64,000 nucleotides of DNA from Anthonomus grandis grandis (lineage: Eukaryota; Arthropoda; Insecta; Coleoptera; Curculionidae): NCBI RefSeq assembly GCF_022605725.1, contig NC_065563.1, positions 10,008,518 to 10,072,517 of the forward strand, in the 5' to 3' direction. The notes beneath the pieces were generated by a model. It made no database searches and was not told where the DNA came from. It saw only the letters and a program-made list of their open reading frames with translations. A program made the translations under genes and the position numbers. This document shows, piece by piece, positions 22,454-34,907 of the stretch. Each line of letters starts with the position of its first letter. Position 1 is the first letter of the stretch.

Positions 22454-23690
22454 TACCTATATAGAGACTTTTCTTATAAGACTTTTTTTATTGCCTCTAC
22501 ATGGTTAATACATGGCAAAAAATTCTTTTTGATTTGGATTTTTTTTTACTTTTCAAAATTTATACCCGAGTGACCGAATACCAAAAAAAAAACGTTATAT
22601 TTCACATTTAATAGTGGAATCCATGACAAATTCCTCGTTTTTTAATTATCAATTTTCCACGAGTTTCTCCCACTGTGCAAAGAAAATTAAAAAAAAACCT
22701 TTTCACCCCTAATTATTCCACACAACTTTACCATAAATTTACCATTAAAAAAATTCCACACTTGAAACACCTTATATAACTCCCTAACTATATAATAATA
22801 TATTATACATAAGTCGCCAGCTTATTTCCTACGTAGGAGGGACATTCTATTTTATTTTGCATGTATGTATTCTTATCTATACATAGGAAAATACCATATA
22901 TAGTAAAACCCCCCCCAGGGAAACCATTTTTTTTCTCATTTATATACATAGTGATGATATGTCAATAAGTGGGGTGGGGGGAGGCCCTTTTAGAATTAGT
23001 TTTATAGGAAATATCACTTTTGGGGATATAGAGAAGATTGACTAGAACTAAAATCTTTATTTACACATCATATAGAAGAGGCATTCTAGAATATTATCAG
23101 TCTTCTAACATCTAGAATAGGAGTTAGTTTGTTATGTACAGTGTGCAGTACGTCCCAAAAAAATTAAAGAAAGTCGTTCTATATAATATCTATATATACG
23201 TATTTATAGGTAATAAACCTTAACAGCAATTACGTATACGTTCCGACTATTATTATTATATTGCTCATTTTTTTTTACATTATATATTATCGTTTTTCAG
23301 ATAAGGCTTATATACTATTAAACGCTACTATATATTATTAGTAATAAGCTTGTTATCTTTTTAGGTTAAATTGTAAAAAAATGGTTTTCTCGACATAAAA
23401 AAATATTTATGTATATTCTGGGACGATACTTTTATATACGCTAAAACGCCTTAAAAATACGGTAGGCCTTAGAACTACAATTTGTTTATAAACTTTTATA
23501 TAAACAAGGATTATTGTACATAAGAGTATTTTAAGAAATACCAACTTATGTACCTTTATTTTTTAGGATATCACAATAATAACATACTTTAAGACTATAT
23601 TAAGAAATTAATATACAATCAGTAAACATTATATTATATGATATCATGTATATACAGGGCGAGCAAATGATTTATACAAGGTGATCGGCT
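22454..23690. other. AT-rich, no gene; diverged copy of the ATTTTCTCCC repeat
   Basis: Bases 22560-22700 carry a degenerate copy of the repeat seen at 14780 (GAGTTTCTCCCACTGTGC). The rest is AT-rich with homopolymer runs (C8 near 22911, G6 near 22976) and no credible coding frame. Confidence 0.45.
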
Positions 23691-25920
23691 ATTACGTATG
23701 GCACCCACTGTGTATTATATCATTTTTCGATTCTAAGTGAAATTGAATGGCCATACTTTTCTCAAATGGTTTAAAAAAAAAGGCTGATGTTGGTTATAAA
23801 GACGAAACGTCGAATGGGTAAAATCAAAAAACGGTTGATCCAATGTATGGCATGTGACCAATTAAATTTCCTGGAATTTTACGTAGAATCTAAAAATGTA
23901 TGTGATAAATAAGCTGTTTCTGCTTAAAAATACTATAAACAAGTGCTAACTTCATCATTTTGTATGACACTCCTTGTATATTATATCCTTTTTGAATTCT
24001 ACGTGAAATTTCATGAAATTTGATGGGTCACATGCCCCACTTCCCTCAAACGGTTTTAGAGATACAAGCAGTTAAAGATATTTCCTCTAAAAGCTAAAAT
24101 TGCAAGAAATTTTTATAAATTACGTCTCTTTACTTCTTATCGAATTTCTTATGCTCGAAATACTACCAAAAGTAAAAAGAGACGTAATTTTTGTAAATTA
24201 CGTCTCTTTACTTCTTATCGAATTTCTTATGCTCGAAATACTACCAATAATAAAAAAACTATTGATGATGGTTATAGAGGCGAAACGTCGGATAGCTAAG
24301 ATCAGAAAAGGCTGGTCCAACGCATGGCATGTGACACCTCAAATTTCTGGGAATTTTACAGAGAATTTAAAAATGAAATAATATATAAGGCGTCCCATAT
24401 AAAATAACCCAGTTTCTGCTTAAAAAGTCCATAAATAGGTGCTAACTTCGTTATTTCATATGGCACCCTTGGTAGATTATTTCATTTTTGAATTTTACGT
24501 CAAATTTCATGAAATTTAATGGGTCACATGCCATACTTGGTTCAAACGGTTTTTGAGATATAAGCAGTTAAAGATTGCTCCTTTAAGGATTAAATATAGA
24601 AGAAATTAAAAAGAAAATACGGCTCTCTTATTCTCATAAAAATTCTTATGTTCGAATTGCTGCCCATAAAAAAAAATGGCTGATGATGGCTATAAAGAAG
24701 AAACGTCGGGTGGCTAAAATAAAAAACGGTTGGTTCAATGTATGGCATGTGACCCATTAAATTTCTTGGAATTTTACGGAGAATCTAAAAATGTAATAAT
24801 ATTTAGGGTTCCATATAGATTAACCAAGTTCTTGCTTAAAAAACCATAGGCATATGCTAAATTTGCTCTTTTATATGGCACCCTCTTCATATTATTTTAT
24901 TTATAGATTCTAGGTGAAATTTTGTGAAATTTGATGGGTCACATGCCCTACTTCCCTCAAACGGTTTTAGAGATACAAGCAGTTAAAGATCTTTCCTTTA
25001 AAAGCTAAAATTGCAAGAAATTTTTGAAAATTACGTCTCTTTACTTCTCACCAAATTTCTTATGCTCGAAATACTGCCAATAATAAAAAAAATATTGATG
25101 ATGGTTATAGAGACGAAACGTCGGATAGCTAAGAACAAAAAAGGCTGGTCCAATGCATGGCATGTGACACCTCAAATTTCTGGGAATTTTACAGAGAATC
25201 TGAAAATGAAATAATATATAAGGCATCCCATATAAAATAACCCAGTTTCTGCTTAAAAAGTCCATAAATAGGTGCTAACTTCGTTATTTCATATGGCACT
25301 CTTAGTAGATTATTTTATTTTTGAATTCTGTTTTATTGTTTCTAATTTTATGTTCGAATTGCTGCCCATAAGAAAATGGCTGATGATGGCTATAAAGAAG
25401 AAACGTCGGATGGCTAAAATCAAAAACGGTTGGTTCAATGTTTGACATGTGACTTCAAATTTCTTGGAATTTTACAGAGAATATAAAAATGTAATAAAAA
25501 TTAGGGGTTCCCTTATAAACTAAGCACGTACTTGATTAAAAAGACCATAAGCAAATGCTAAATTTGCTATTTTATATGGCACCCTCTTCATATTATTTTA
25601 TTTATAGATTCTAGGTGAAATTTTGTGAAATTTGATGGGTCACATGCCCTACTTCCCTCAAACGGTTTTAGAGATACAAGCAGTTAAAGATCTTTCCTTT
25701 AAAAGCTAAAATTGCAAGAAAATGTTGAAAATTACGTCTTTTTACTTCTTATCGAATTTCTTATGCTCGAAATACTGCCAATAATAAAAAAATGATTGAT
25801 GATGGTTATAGAGACGAAACGTCGTTGCAAAAACCGTTAGTCCAAAATATGTCATGTTACCCTTCAAATTTCTTGAAATTTTACGTAGAATCTAAAATTG
25901 TAATACACAGATTATCTCGT
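23690..25920 (+). repeat. cluster of about six long repeats with a GAAACGTCG core
   Basis: Each unit contains GATGATGGTTATAGAGACGA or GATGATGGCTATAAAGAAGA leading into AAACGTCG. The unit also carries GGCATGTGACAC, TTTCTGGGAATTTTACAGAG, GGTGCTAACTTCGTTATTTC and AAACGGTTTTAGAGATACAA. The AAACGTCG core occurs at 23805, 24283, 24701, 25116, 25401 and 25817, giving spacings of about 478, 418, 415, 285 and 416 bp. Two subtypes, gacgAAACG and gaagAAACG, alternate from the second unit on. Short frames inside it are by-products of repetition. Confidence 0.7.
24111..24255 (+). repeat. local duplication of about 75 bp with an inverted segment between
   Basis: AAATTACGTCTCTTTACTTC and TTATGCTCGAAATACTACCA occur at about 24118-24166 and again at about 24196-24245. 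The linker AGTAAAAAGAGACGTAATTT is nearly the reverse complement of the first copy's start, so the region can fold. Confidence 0.7.
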
Positions 25921-26110
25921 TCCATATTTCAGCAAACTATCAGTTATAATAATAATATAAACCCTGTATAAGTAAATCGCCATTTTATAACCTATAAAAC
26001 TAAAGAAAAATCCAATACAATTAATCGAATAAATCACGTCCAACACATAAATGAAACCACTTCTTACTGGGACAAGCGCATCTTCAGGATAAATTAACAA
26101 TGTCATGAAT

Positions 26111-26785
26111 ATACAGGGTGTCCCAAAAGTATGGACACACCCAAAAATCTTGGGAAATATGGGCGCTAGAAAAAATCTTTAAATACGGTGACCTTAAGCT
26201 TGACCTTCAAGGTTATTTGAAGGTCAAGATTCGATTTTTTAAAATGGGAACCCTTATTTTTGACACCGGATTCGGAAAAGGCGGAAAATTTTACGTCCAG
26301 GTATGTATTGAGGTATGAGGTTGAAGTAATCCCGAGAGGTCAAATAATGACTTCTTAAAAATCTCGCGAGTTCAGTGGTAAAAGAAAAAAAAATAAAGGT
26401 CCATACCCTAGGTAAGTCTTAACGAGGAACCCAACGGTGACCTTGGATTTGACGTTGAACCTCATTTTCAACGTCATTTGAAGGTCGACCTCATTTCTTC
26501 AAATGGAAATCCTTATTATTTGACCTCTTGGGATTTCTTCAACCTCATACCTCAATACATATCCGACCGTAATATTTTCCGCTCTTTCAGAATCCGGTGT
26601 CAAAAATAGGGGTTCCCATTTAAAAAAATTGCTTTGACCTTCAAATAACCTTAAAGGTCAAGCTCAAGATCAAGTTTAAGGTCACCATCCGATGTACCGA
26701 TTAATTTCCCAAAACTTTTGTATTCAAAGATTTTTTCTACCGCCCATATTTCCCAAGATTTTTGGGTGTGTCCATACCCCGTATA
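26111..26785. repeat. foldback element with arms of about 230-260 bp
   Basis: The left arm begins ATACAGGGTGTCCC, then GTATGGACACACCCAAAAAT and CTTGGGAAATATGGGCG. The right arm ends CGCCCATATTTCCCAAGATT, then TTTGGGTGTGTCCATACC and CCGTATAT. Inside, AGGTATGAGGTTGAAG (about 26310) pairs with CTTCAACCTCATACCT (about 26538). GACACCGGATTC (about 26262) pairs with GAATCCGGTGTC (about 26590). There is no coding frame. As DNA it is a long hairpin, typical of a foldback or MITE-class non-autonomous element. Confidence 0.85.
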
Positions 26786-27310
26786 TAGAAACGTCTAATT
26801 TTATTCTTCCTTTCCCCCCTCCCCCACCTATGTTGAAGGGGGCGTGGCTAAGAGCAGCGTCATGTTTACAAAATTAGTACCCATTAAGTGACTGCAATAT
26901 TTCTTATTTAAGAACATTCAAGGAATATTCTTGGAAGGTACTTCCAATACAGTCATAACTGAAACCACTTCTTGCTGGAACAAATCAACGTCAAAGTTTG
27001 ACGTTTGACAAGTGACATAAATTCATAATCGATCCTTAGTAAGGGTCTGTGCCGTAAAATCCGAGGATATTAAGGAACATTCTGAAAGAAGGTATTACAG
27101 TAAAAGACCAAAACAAAATTTGTATGCTACCTGCGCTGTAGTATCTTATGCAGATGACAGCTGTGTTATAATTGAACCAACTCAATTGCAATATTTACCC
27201 CCCCCCCCCTTTTCAAAAATATAGCCTAGTCTAAATTTATTTTTATGCACAACGTGACAAAACCATTTTTTTCCCGAGAGAAGAATATTTCAAACATTAA
27301 AATTTAATTT
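26786..27310. other. no gene seen; C-rich tracts
   Basis: Unique-looking sequence with a C/T-rich stretch at about 26810-26825 and a run of ten C at about 27201. Nothing coding is recognisable. Confidence 0.4.
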
Positions 27311-29070
27311 TCGATGATCTACTTAATTTCACCCCTTAAGTTCCTTTTTGAAGCGCTTAGAACATTGAAAAGTCCAGTTACAGACTTTTAGAGACTCCTA
27401 GACTTATTTGGACACGTTTTTCAACATTCTGTACTTCAACAAACTCCTGGACTTCTTTAGAACCAAATTTTACTCGACATGATCCTTGCTGCACTTCTTA
27501 GAAGTTTAAGAAGGTCTCTTCGTTTTTTAGGAACTCATGGACTTCTTTAAAATCATTTTCAACTTAATTCTACCCTTCAAGTTCCTTCTTGAAGCAGTTA
27601 AAAAAATGAGAAGCTCTATTACAGTCTTTCAGGGACTTTCGGACTTATTTGGACATGTTTTTCAGCATTCTGTACTTCAACAAACTCCTGGACTTCTTTA
27701 GAACCAAATTTTACTTAACGTGATCCTTGCTGCACTTCTTAGAAGTTTGAGAAGGTCTCTTCGTTTTTTAGGAACTTATGGACTTCTTTAAAATCATTTT
27801 CAACTTAATTCTACCCTTCAAGTTCCTTCTTGAAGCAGTTAAAAAAATGAGAAGCTCTATTACAGTCTTTCAGGGACTTTCGGACTTATTTGGACATGTT
27901 TTTCAGCATTCTGTACTTCAACAAACTCCTGGACTTCTTTAGAACCAAATTTTACTTAACGTGATCCTTGCTGCACTTCTTAGAAGTTTGAGAAGGTCTT
28001 TTAGTTTTTTAGGAACTCCTGGACTTCTTCAAAATCATTTTCAACTTAATTCGACCCTTCAAGTTCCTTCTTGAAGCAGTAAAAAAATTGAGAAGCTCTA
28101 TTACAGTCTTTCAGGGACTTCCGGACTTATTTGGACATGTTTTTCAGCATTCTGTACTTCAACAAACTCCTGGACTTCTTTAGAACCAAATTTTACTTAA
28201 CGTGATCCTTGCTGCACTTCTTAGAAGTTTGAGAAGGTCTCTTCGTTTTTTAGGAACTTATGGACTTCTTTAAAATCATTTTCAACTTAATTCGACCCTT
28301 CAAGTTCCTTCTTGAAGCAGTAAAAAAATTGAGAAGCTCTATTACAGTCTTTCAGGGACTTCCGGACTTATTTGGACATGTTTTTCAGCATTCTGTACTT
28401 CAACAAACTCCTGGACTTCTTTAGAACCAAATTTTACTTAACGTGATCCTTGCTGCACTTCTTAGAAGTTTGAGAAGGTCTCTTCGTTTTTTAGGAACTT
28501 ATGGACTTCTTTAAAATCATTTTCAACTTAATTCTACCCTTCAAGTTCCTTCTTGAAGCAGTTAAAAAAATGAGAAGCTCTATTACAGTCTTTCAGGGAC
28601 TTTCGGACTTATTTGGACATGTTTTTCAGCATTCTGTACTTCAACAAACTCCTGGACTTCTTTAGAACCAAATTTTACTCGACATGATCCTTGCTGCACT
28701 TCTTAGAAGTTTAAGAAGGTCTCTTCGTTTTTTAGGAACTCATGGACTTCTTTAAAATCATTTTCAACTTAATTCTACCCTTCAAGTTCCTTCTTGAAGC
28801 AGTTAAAAAAATGAGAAGCTCTATTACAGTCTTTCAGGGACTTCCGGACTTATTTGGACATGTTTTTCAGCATTCTGTACTTCAACAAACTCCTGGACTT
28901 CTTTAGAACGAAATTCCACTTAAATTGACCCTTAAAGTTGCTTGTTGGAGTTCTTAGAAGTTTGAGGAGGTCTCTTAGTCTTTCAGGAATTCCTGTACTT
29001 TCAAATTGTCAGTTTCAAATGATTTTCCACTTAATTCGACCCTTCAAGTTCCTCCTTTTAGGATAAAGAT
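27310..29070. repeat. 241-bp tandem array, about seven copies
   Basis: The anchor AAGTTCCTTCTTGAAGCAG recurs at 27579, 27820, 28061, 28302, 28543 and 28784, exactly 241 bp apart, with a diverged first copy at 27338 and a diverged last at about 29046. Other shared blocks are TTTGGACATGTTTTTCAGCA and AACAAACTCCTGGACTTCTT. Inner copies are nearly identical, which suggests recent expansion. No stable coding frame. Confidence 0.93.
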
Positions 29071-29935
29071 CCTGTACTTAGTTTTGTAGTTTAGAAGAAC
29101 GCTCCAAGAATAATACAAATACTTATACTAGAATAATACAGAACTGGCTAAATGAACATTTTTCCCAGGAGATTGATTGGAACAATTGGAGTCGATGGCC
29201 ACCAGGATCACGGGGTCTGTCGGTTTTGGATTTTTTTTTTGTTGGGGTATTGAAAGAATAAAGTTTTTTCAAGGCAATATGACAACATGCAATAATTAAA
29301 AAATGTAACTGAAAATGCTTCTGCAGAGAAACAAGGATAATAATTTAATTTAATTGTATATATATATATAGTGTTTTAAAGGTCTAGAATATTCCTTAAT
29401 AAAGAATATTTTCAAAATAGATTGAATATTTAATTAAAAAATATTCGAAACAGATCCGTTCATTAATTAATTAAAAAAAAACATTCATAGACTCTTATAG
29501 TATATTTAAATTAATTTAAGAAATATGCAATAAACTCCTTTAGGAATATTCTTCATAAAATTCCTCTTTGCTAATATATGTATACAACATATAGAGTAAA
29601 ACCAAGAATATTCTAGAGCAATAGGGAAAAACCCGGTTGATTGATTGGTACACTAGTATCAGGTCAATATTCTCAGATTGTTTGTCAGGAATACTCTTGA
29701 TCTGAAAGTTTTTAATTTTTAACTCATTAATTGGAGTACCAGTTAAAATTCCTAGAATATTATTCTTAACATGTAGTTTTATATTCTAATAAGAAAAATT
29801 AGCTAATTAAAAATTATATTTAGATATTCCTTGGAGATTTCTTTTCTTCTGAGAATATTCGATTTTTTCTGGATATTATCGGAATATTCAAAAAATTTAT
29901 TGAATTTTAATTGAAATAGTGTATCTATTAAAGAA
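29070..29935. other. AT-rich spacer between two tandem arrays
   Basis: Contains a short TA run at about 29357 and many GAATATTC-like words. No gene or clear repeat boundary. Confidence 0.4.
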
Positions 29936-32900
29936 TCGGAAAATAGCCTTAAAAGTGTCCCAAAAAACAATTATTTCAAAATGTTTACTATTAGAAATTA
30001 AGATATTGACGTTCCATTAGGAGACAAATTGGTTTGTTTCTTACAGGCACTCCTGGAATAAGAATTCCAATATTTTGACTTTCAGTGCATGGATTTTGGT
30101 AATTTTTTCAAAAAATACTAAAAAAGCCTTCAGAGCCTCCCAGGAATCAATATTTAAAGAATTTTGACTACTTGAACTTAAGATATTGACGTGCCAATAG
30201 GAGACAAGTTATTTTGTTTTAAACAGCCACTCCTGTAATAAAAATTTCAATATCTTCTTTTTTAGTAAATAGATTTTAGTAATTTTTTCAAAAAAGTGTT
30301 AAACAGACTTAAGAGTCTTTCAAAAATCAATGATTTTGAAATATTTGCTATTAGAAATTAAGATATTGACGTTCCATTAAGAGACAAATTAATTTGTTTC
30401 TTACAGGCACTCCTGGAATAAGAATCCCAATATTTTGAATTCCAACACATGGATTTCTAAAATTTCTTCAAAAAAGACTAGAAAAGCCTTTAGAGTGTCC
30501 CAGGAATCAATAATTAAAGAATTTTGACTACTGAAACTTAAAATATTGACGTGCCAATAAGAGACAAACTATTTTGTTCCAAACAGCCCCTCCTGGAATA
30601 AAAAATTCAATATCTTGACTTTTAGTAAATAGATTTTAGTAATTTTTTCAAAAAAGTGTTAAATAGTCTTAAGAGTCTCCCAAAAATCAATTATTTAAAA
30701 ATGTCTACTATTAGAAATTAAGATATTGACGTTGCATTAAGAGACAAACTAGTTTGTTTCTTACAGGCACTCCTAGAATAAGAATTCCAATATTTTAACT
30801 TTCAGTGCATGGATTTTGGTAATTTTTTCAAAAAAGGCTAAAAAAGCCTTCAGAGTCTCCCAGGAATCAATATTTGAAGAATTTTGACCACTTGAACTTA
30901 AGATATTGACGTGCCAATAAGAGACAAATCATTTTGTTCCTTTCAGACCCTCTTGGTATAAGAATTCCAATATCTTGACTTTCAGTAAATAGATCTTAGT
31001 AATTTTTTCAAAAAAGTGTTAAACAGACTTAAGAGTCTCCCAAAACTCAACGATTTCGAAATGTTTACTATTAGAAATTAAGATATTGACGTTCCATTAA
31101 GAGACAAATTAGTTTGTTTCTTACAGGCACTCCTGGAATGAGAATTCCAATATCTTGACTTTCAGTAAATAGATTTTAGTAATTTTTTCAAAAAAGTGTT
31201 AAACAGACTTAAGAGTCTCCCAAAAATCAATGATTTCGAAATGTTTACTATTAGAAATTAAGATATTGACGTTCCATGAAGAGACAAATAAGTTTGTTTC
31301 TTACAGGCACTCCTGGAATAAGAATTCCAATATCTTGACTTTCAGTGCATGGATTTTGGTTATTTTTTCAAAAAAGACTAAAAAAGCCTTCAGAGTCTCC
31401 CAGGAATCAATAATTAAAGAATTTTGACTACTAGAACTTAAAATATTGACGTGCCAATAAGAGACAAATTATTTTGTTCCAAACAGCCCCTCCTGGAATA
31501 AAAAATTCAATATCTTGACTTTTAGTAAATAGATTTTAGTAATTTTTTAAAAAAAGTGTTAAATAGTCTTAAGAGTCTCCCAAAAATCAATGATTTCGAA
31601 ATGTTTACTATTAGAAGTTAAGATATTGCCGTTCCATTAAGAGACAAATTAGTTTGTTTCTTACAGGCACTCCTGGAATAAGAATCCCAATATTTTGAAT
31701 TCCAACACATGGATTTCTAAAATTTCTTCAAAAAAGACTAGAAAAGCCTTTAGAGTCTCCCAGGAATCAATAATTAAAGAATTTTGACTACTGAAACTTA
31801 AAAGATTGACGTGCCAATAAGAGACAAACTATTTTGTTCCAAACAGCCCCTCCTGGAATAAAAAATTCAATATCTTGACTTTTAGTAAATAGATTTTAGT
31901 AATTTTTTCAAAAAAGTGTTAAACAGACTTAAGAGTCTCCGAAAAATCAATGATTTCGAAATGTTTACTATTAGAAATTAAGATATTGACGTTCCATGAA
32001 GAGACAAATAAGTTTGTTTCTTACAGGCACTCCTGGAATGAGAATTCCAATATTTTGACTTTCAGTGCATGGATTTTGGTAATTTTTTCAAAAAAGACTA
32101 AAAAAGCCTTCAGAGCCTCCCAGGAATCAATATTTAAAGAATTTTGACCACTTGAATTTAAGATATTGAGGTACCAATAAGAGACAAATTACTTTGTTCC
32201 AAACAGTCACTCCTGGAATGAAAATTTCAATATCTTGACTTTTAGTGTATGGATTTTAATAATTTCTTCAAAAATGCCTAAAAAGGTCTTCAAAGTCTTT
32301 CAAAAATTAATATTTCCAGAATCTTGACTACTAGAACTTTAAATATTGACGTTCCAATAAGAGACAAATTATTTTGTTCCTTCCAGACCCTCTTGGTATA
32401 AGAATTCCAATATCTTGACCTTCAGTGCATGGATTTCGGTTATTTTTTCAAAAAAGACTAAAAAAGCCTTCAGAGTCTCCCAGGAATCAATAATTTCAAA
32501 ATTTTTACTATTAGAAATTAAGATATTGACGTTCAATTAAGAGACAAATTAGTTTGTTTCTTACAGACACTCCTGGAATGAGAATTCCAATATTTTGACT
32601 TTCAGTGCATGGATTTTGGTAATTTTTTCAAAAAAGACTAAAAAAGCCTTCAGAGTCTCCCAGGAATCAATATTTAAAGAATTTTGACTACTTGAATTTA
32701 AGATATTGAGGTACCAATAAGAGACAAATTACTTTGTTCCAAACAGTCACTCCTGGAATAAAAAATTCAATATTTTGACTTTTAGTAAATAGATTTTAGT
32801 AATTTTTTCAAAAACGTGTTAAATAGTCTTAAGAGTCTCCCAAAAATCAATGATTTCGAAATGTTTACTATTAGAAATTAAGATATTGACGTTCCATGAA

Positions 32901-34378
32901 GAGACAAATAAGTTTGTTTCTTACAGGCACTCCTGGAATAAGAATTCCAATATTTTGATTTTCAACACATGGATTTTTAAAATTTCTTCAAAAAAGACTA
33001 AAAAAGCCTTCAGAGTCTCCTAGGAATCAATAATTAAAGAATTTTGACTACTGAAACTTAAAAGATTGACGTGCCAATAAGAGACAAACTATTTTGTTCC
33101 AAACAGCCCCTCCTGGAATAAAAAATTCAATATCTTGACTTTTAGTAAATAGATTTTAGTAATTTTTTCAAAAAAGTGTTAAATAGTCTTAAGAGTCTCC
33201 CAAAAATCAATGATTTCGAAATGTTTACTATTAGAAATTAAGATATTGACGTTCCATTAAGAGACAAATTAGTTTGTTTCTTACAGGCACTCCTGGAATA
33301 AGAATTCCAATATTTTGATTTTCAACACATGGATTTTTAAAATTTCTTCAAAAAAGACTAAAAAAGCCTTCAGAGTCTCCTAGGAATCAATAATTAAAGA
33401 ATTTTGACTACTGAAACTTAAAAGATTGACGTGCCAATAAGAGACAAACTATTTTGTTCCAAACAGCCCCTCCTGGAATAAAAAATTCAATATCTTGACT
33501 TTTAGTAAATAGATTTTAGTAATTTTTTCAAAAAAGTGTTAAATAGTCTTAAGAGTCTCCCAAAAATCAATGATTTCGAAATGTTTACTATTAGAAATTA
33601 AGATATTGACGTTCCATTAAGAGACAAATTAGTTTGTTTCTTACAGGCACTCCTGGAATAAGAATCCCAATATTTTGAATTCCAACACATGGATTTCTAA
33701 AATTTTTTCAAAAAAAGACTAGAAAAGCCTTTAGAGTCTCCCAGGAGTCAATATTTAAAGAATTTTGACTACTCGAACTTAAGATATTGACGTGCCAATA
33801 AGAGACAAGTAATTTTGTTCCAAACAGCCACCCCTGGAATAAAAAATTCAATATCTTGACTTTTAGTAAATAGATTTTAGTAATTTTTTCAAAAAAAGTG
33901 TTAAACAGACTTAAGAGTCTTCCAAAAATCAATGATTTCGAAATGTTTGCTATTAGAAATTAAGATATTGACGTTCCATTAAGAGCCAAATTAGTTTGTT
34001 TCTTACAGGCACTCCTAGAATAAGAATTCCAATATTTTGATTTGAATTTTAAAATTTCTTCAAAAAAGTCTAAAAATGCCTTTAGAGTCACACAGGAATC
34101 AATAATTAAAGAATTTTGACTACTAGAACTTTAAATATTGACGTTCCATTAAGACACAAATTATTTTGTTCCTTACAGACCCTCTTGGTATAAGAATTCC
34201 AATTTCTTGACTTTCAGTAAATAGATTTTAGTAATATTTTCAAAAAAGTGTTAAACAGACTTAAGAGTCTCCCAAAAATCAATTATTACAAAATGTTGAC
34301 AACTAGAACTTAAGATATTGATGTTCCAATACGAGACAAATTATTTGATTCTTACAGACTCTCTTGGAATAGGAATTT
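29935..34378. repeat. 180-bp satellite-like array with alternating A/B monomers, about 25 copies
   Basis: AGATATTGACGT or a close variant falls at 30001, 30181, 30361 and so on to about 34318, in exact 180-bp steps until 1-bp insertions near 33715. A monomers read GTTCCATTAAGAGACAAATT with TTTCTTACAGGCACTCCTGG. B monomers read GTGCCAATAAGAGACAAACT with TTCCAAACAGCCCCTCCTGG. They alternate as a 360-bp dimer, with a break at 31081/31261 where two A units are adjacent. The array ends about 530 bp downstream of the Roundabout stop codon. Confidence 0.95.
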
Positions 34379-34489
34379 GTTTGCTTTACAATGGTTACCC
34401 ACGACCATCTATTATTATTAATGTAAAATATATAAAAAAATCATTTTGTCACTTTTAGCAACCGGAAACAAGTTCCAAAAAAAAATTTA

Positions 34490-34662
34490 TAGGGTGTCCT
34501 AATATAATATCGCCAAAACTGTTACCTCCAAAAAAATTTGAGTACGCCACTGAATTCTACTCATAAAAATCTACTAATATCAGTTTTTACTTCTTTAATA
34601 TGTCTGATGATAATATGATTAAAAATTATTTTTTTTCAAAATCACCCTGTAGCACAAAAACT
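34490..34662. repeat. small MITE-like repeat with AGGGTG/CACCCT ends
   Basis: Begins TATAGGGTGTCCTAATATAA and ends TTTTTCAAAATCACCCTGTA, so the outer 6-8 bp are inverted. About 170 bp long, non-coding. The rest up to 34907 is unique 3' flank of the Roundabout gene with no firm poly(A) signal. Confidence 0.45.
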
Positions 34663-34907
34663 AAGATAAGTATGGCAAACTATTTATCAGTAGATCGCAT
34701 CTTTCCATCTCCCTTCATAAGCGGCAAACCCCATAGAACATACGAAACTAGGACATTCTATACATCAAATAATAATTTTTAAAATGCCATGGAAAGCATC
34801 CAGGAAACTGGATCCATCCCAAATGAAGAAGCGGCTTCAATCCCCATTCCCAACCCTACTTCCACTAAATTAACTTAAGTTAACCTCCCTCTCCCCGGAA
34901 CACCTAA

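Noticed and set aside
24100..25214. Similar 67-93 codon frames in the repeat cluster
   Set aside because: Repeated segment without domains; the frame is not kept in all units.
31230..32147. 65-codon frames in the 180-bp array
   Set aside because: Satellite sequence with high copy identity; frames are broken in most monomers.
27310..34378. Possible CRISPR-like arrays
   Set aside because: Units are contiguous 180 and 241 bp tandem repeats without short repeats and unique spacers, and the genome is eukaryotic.
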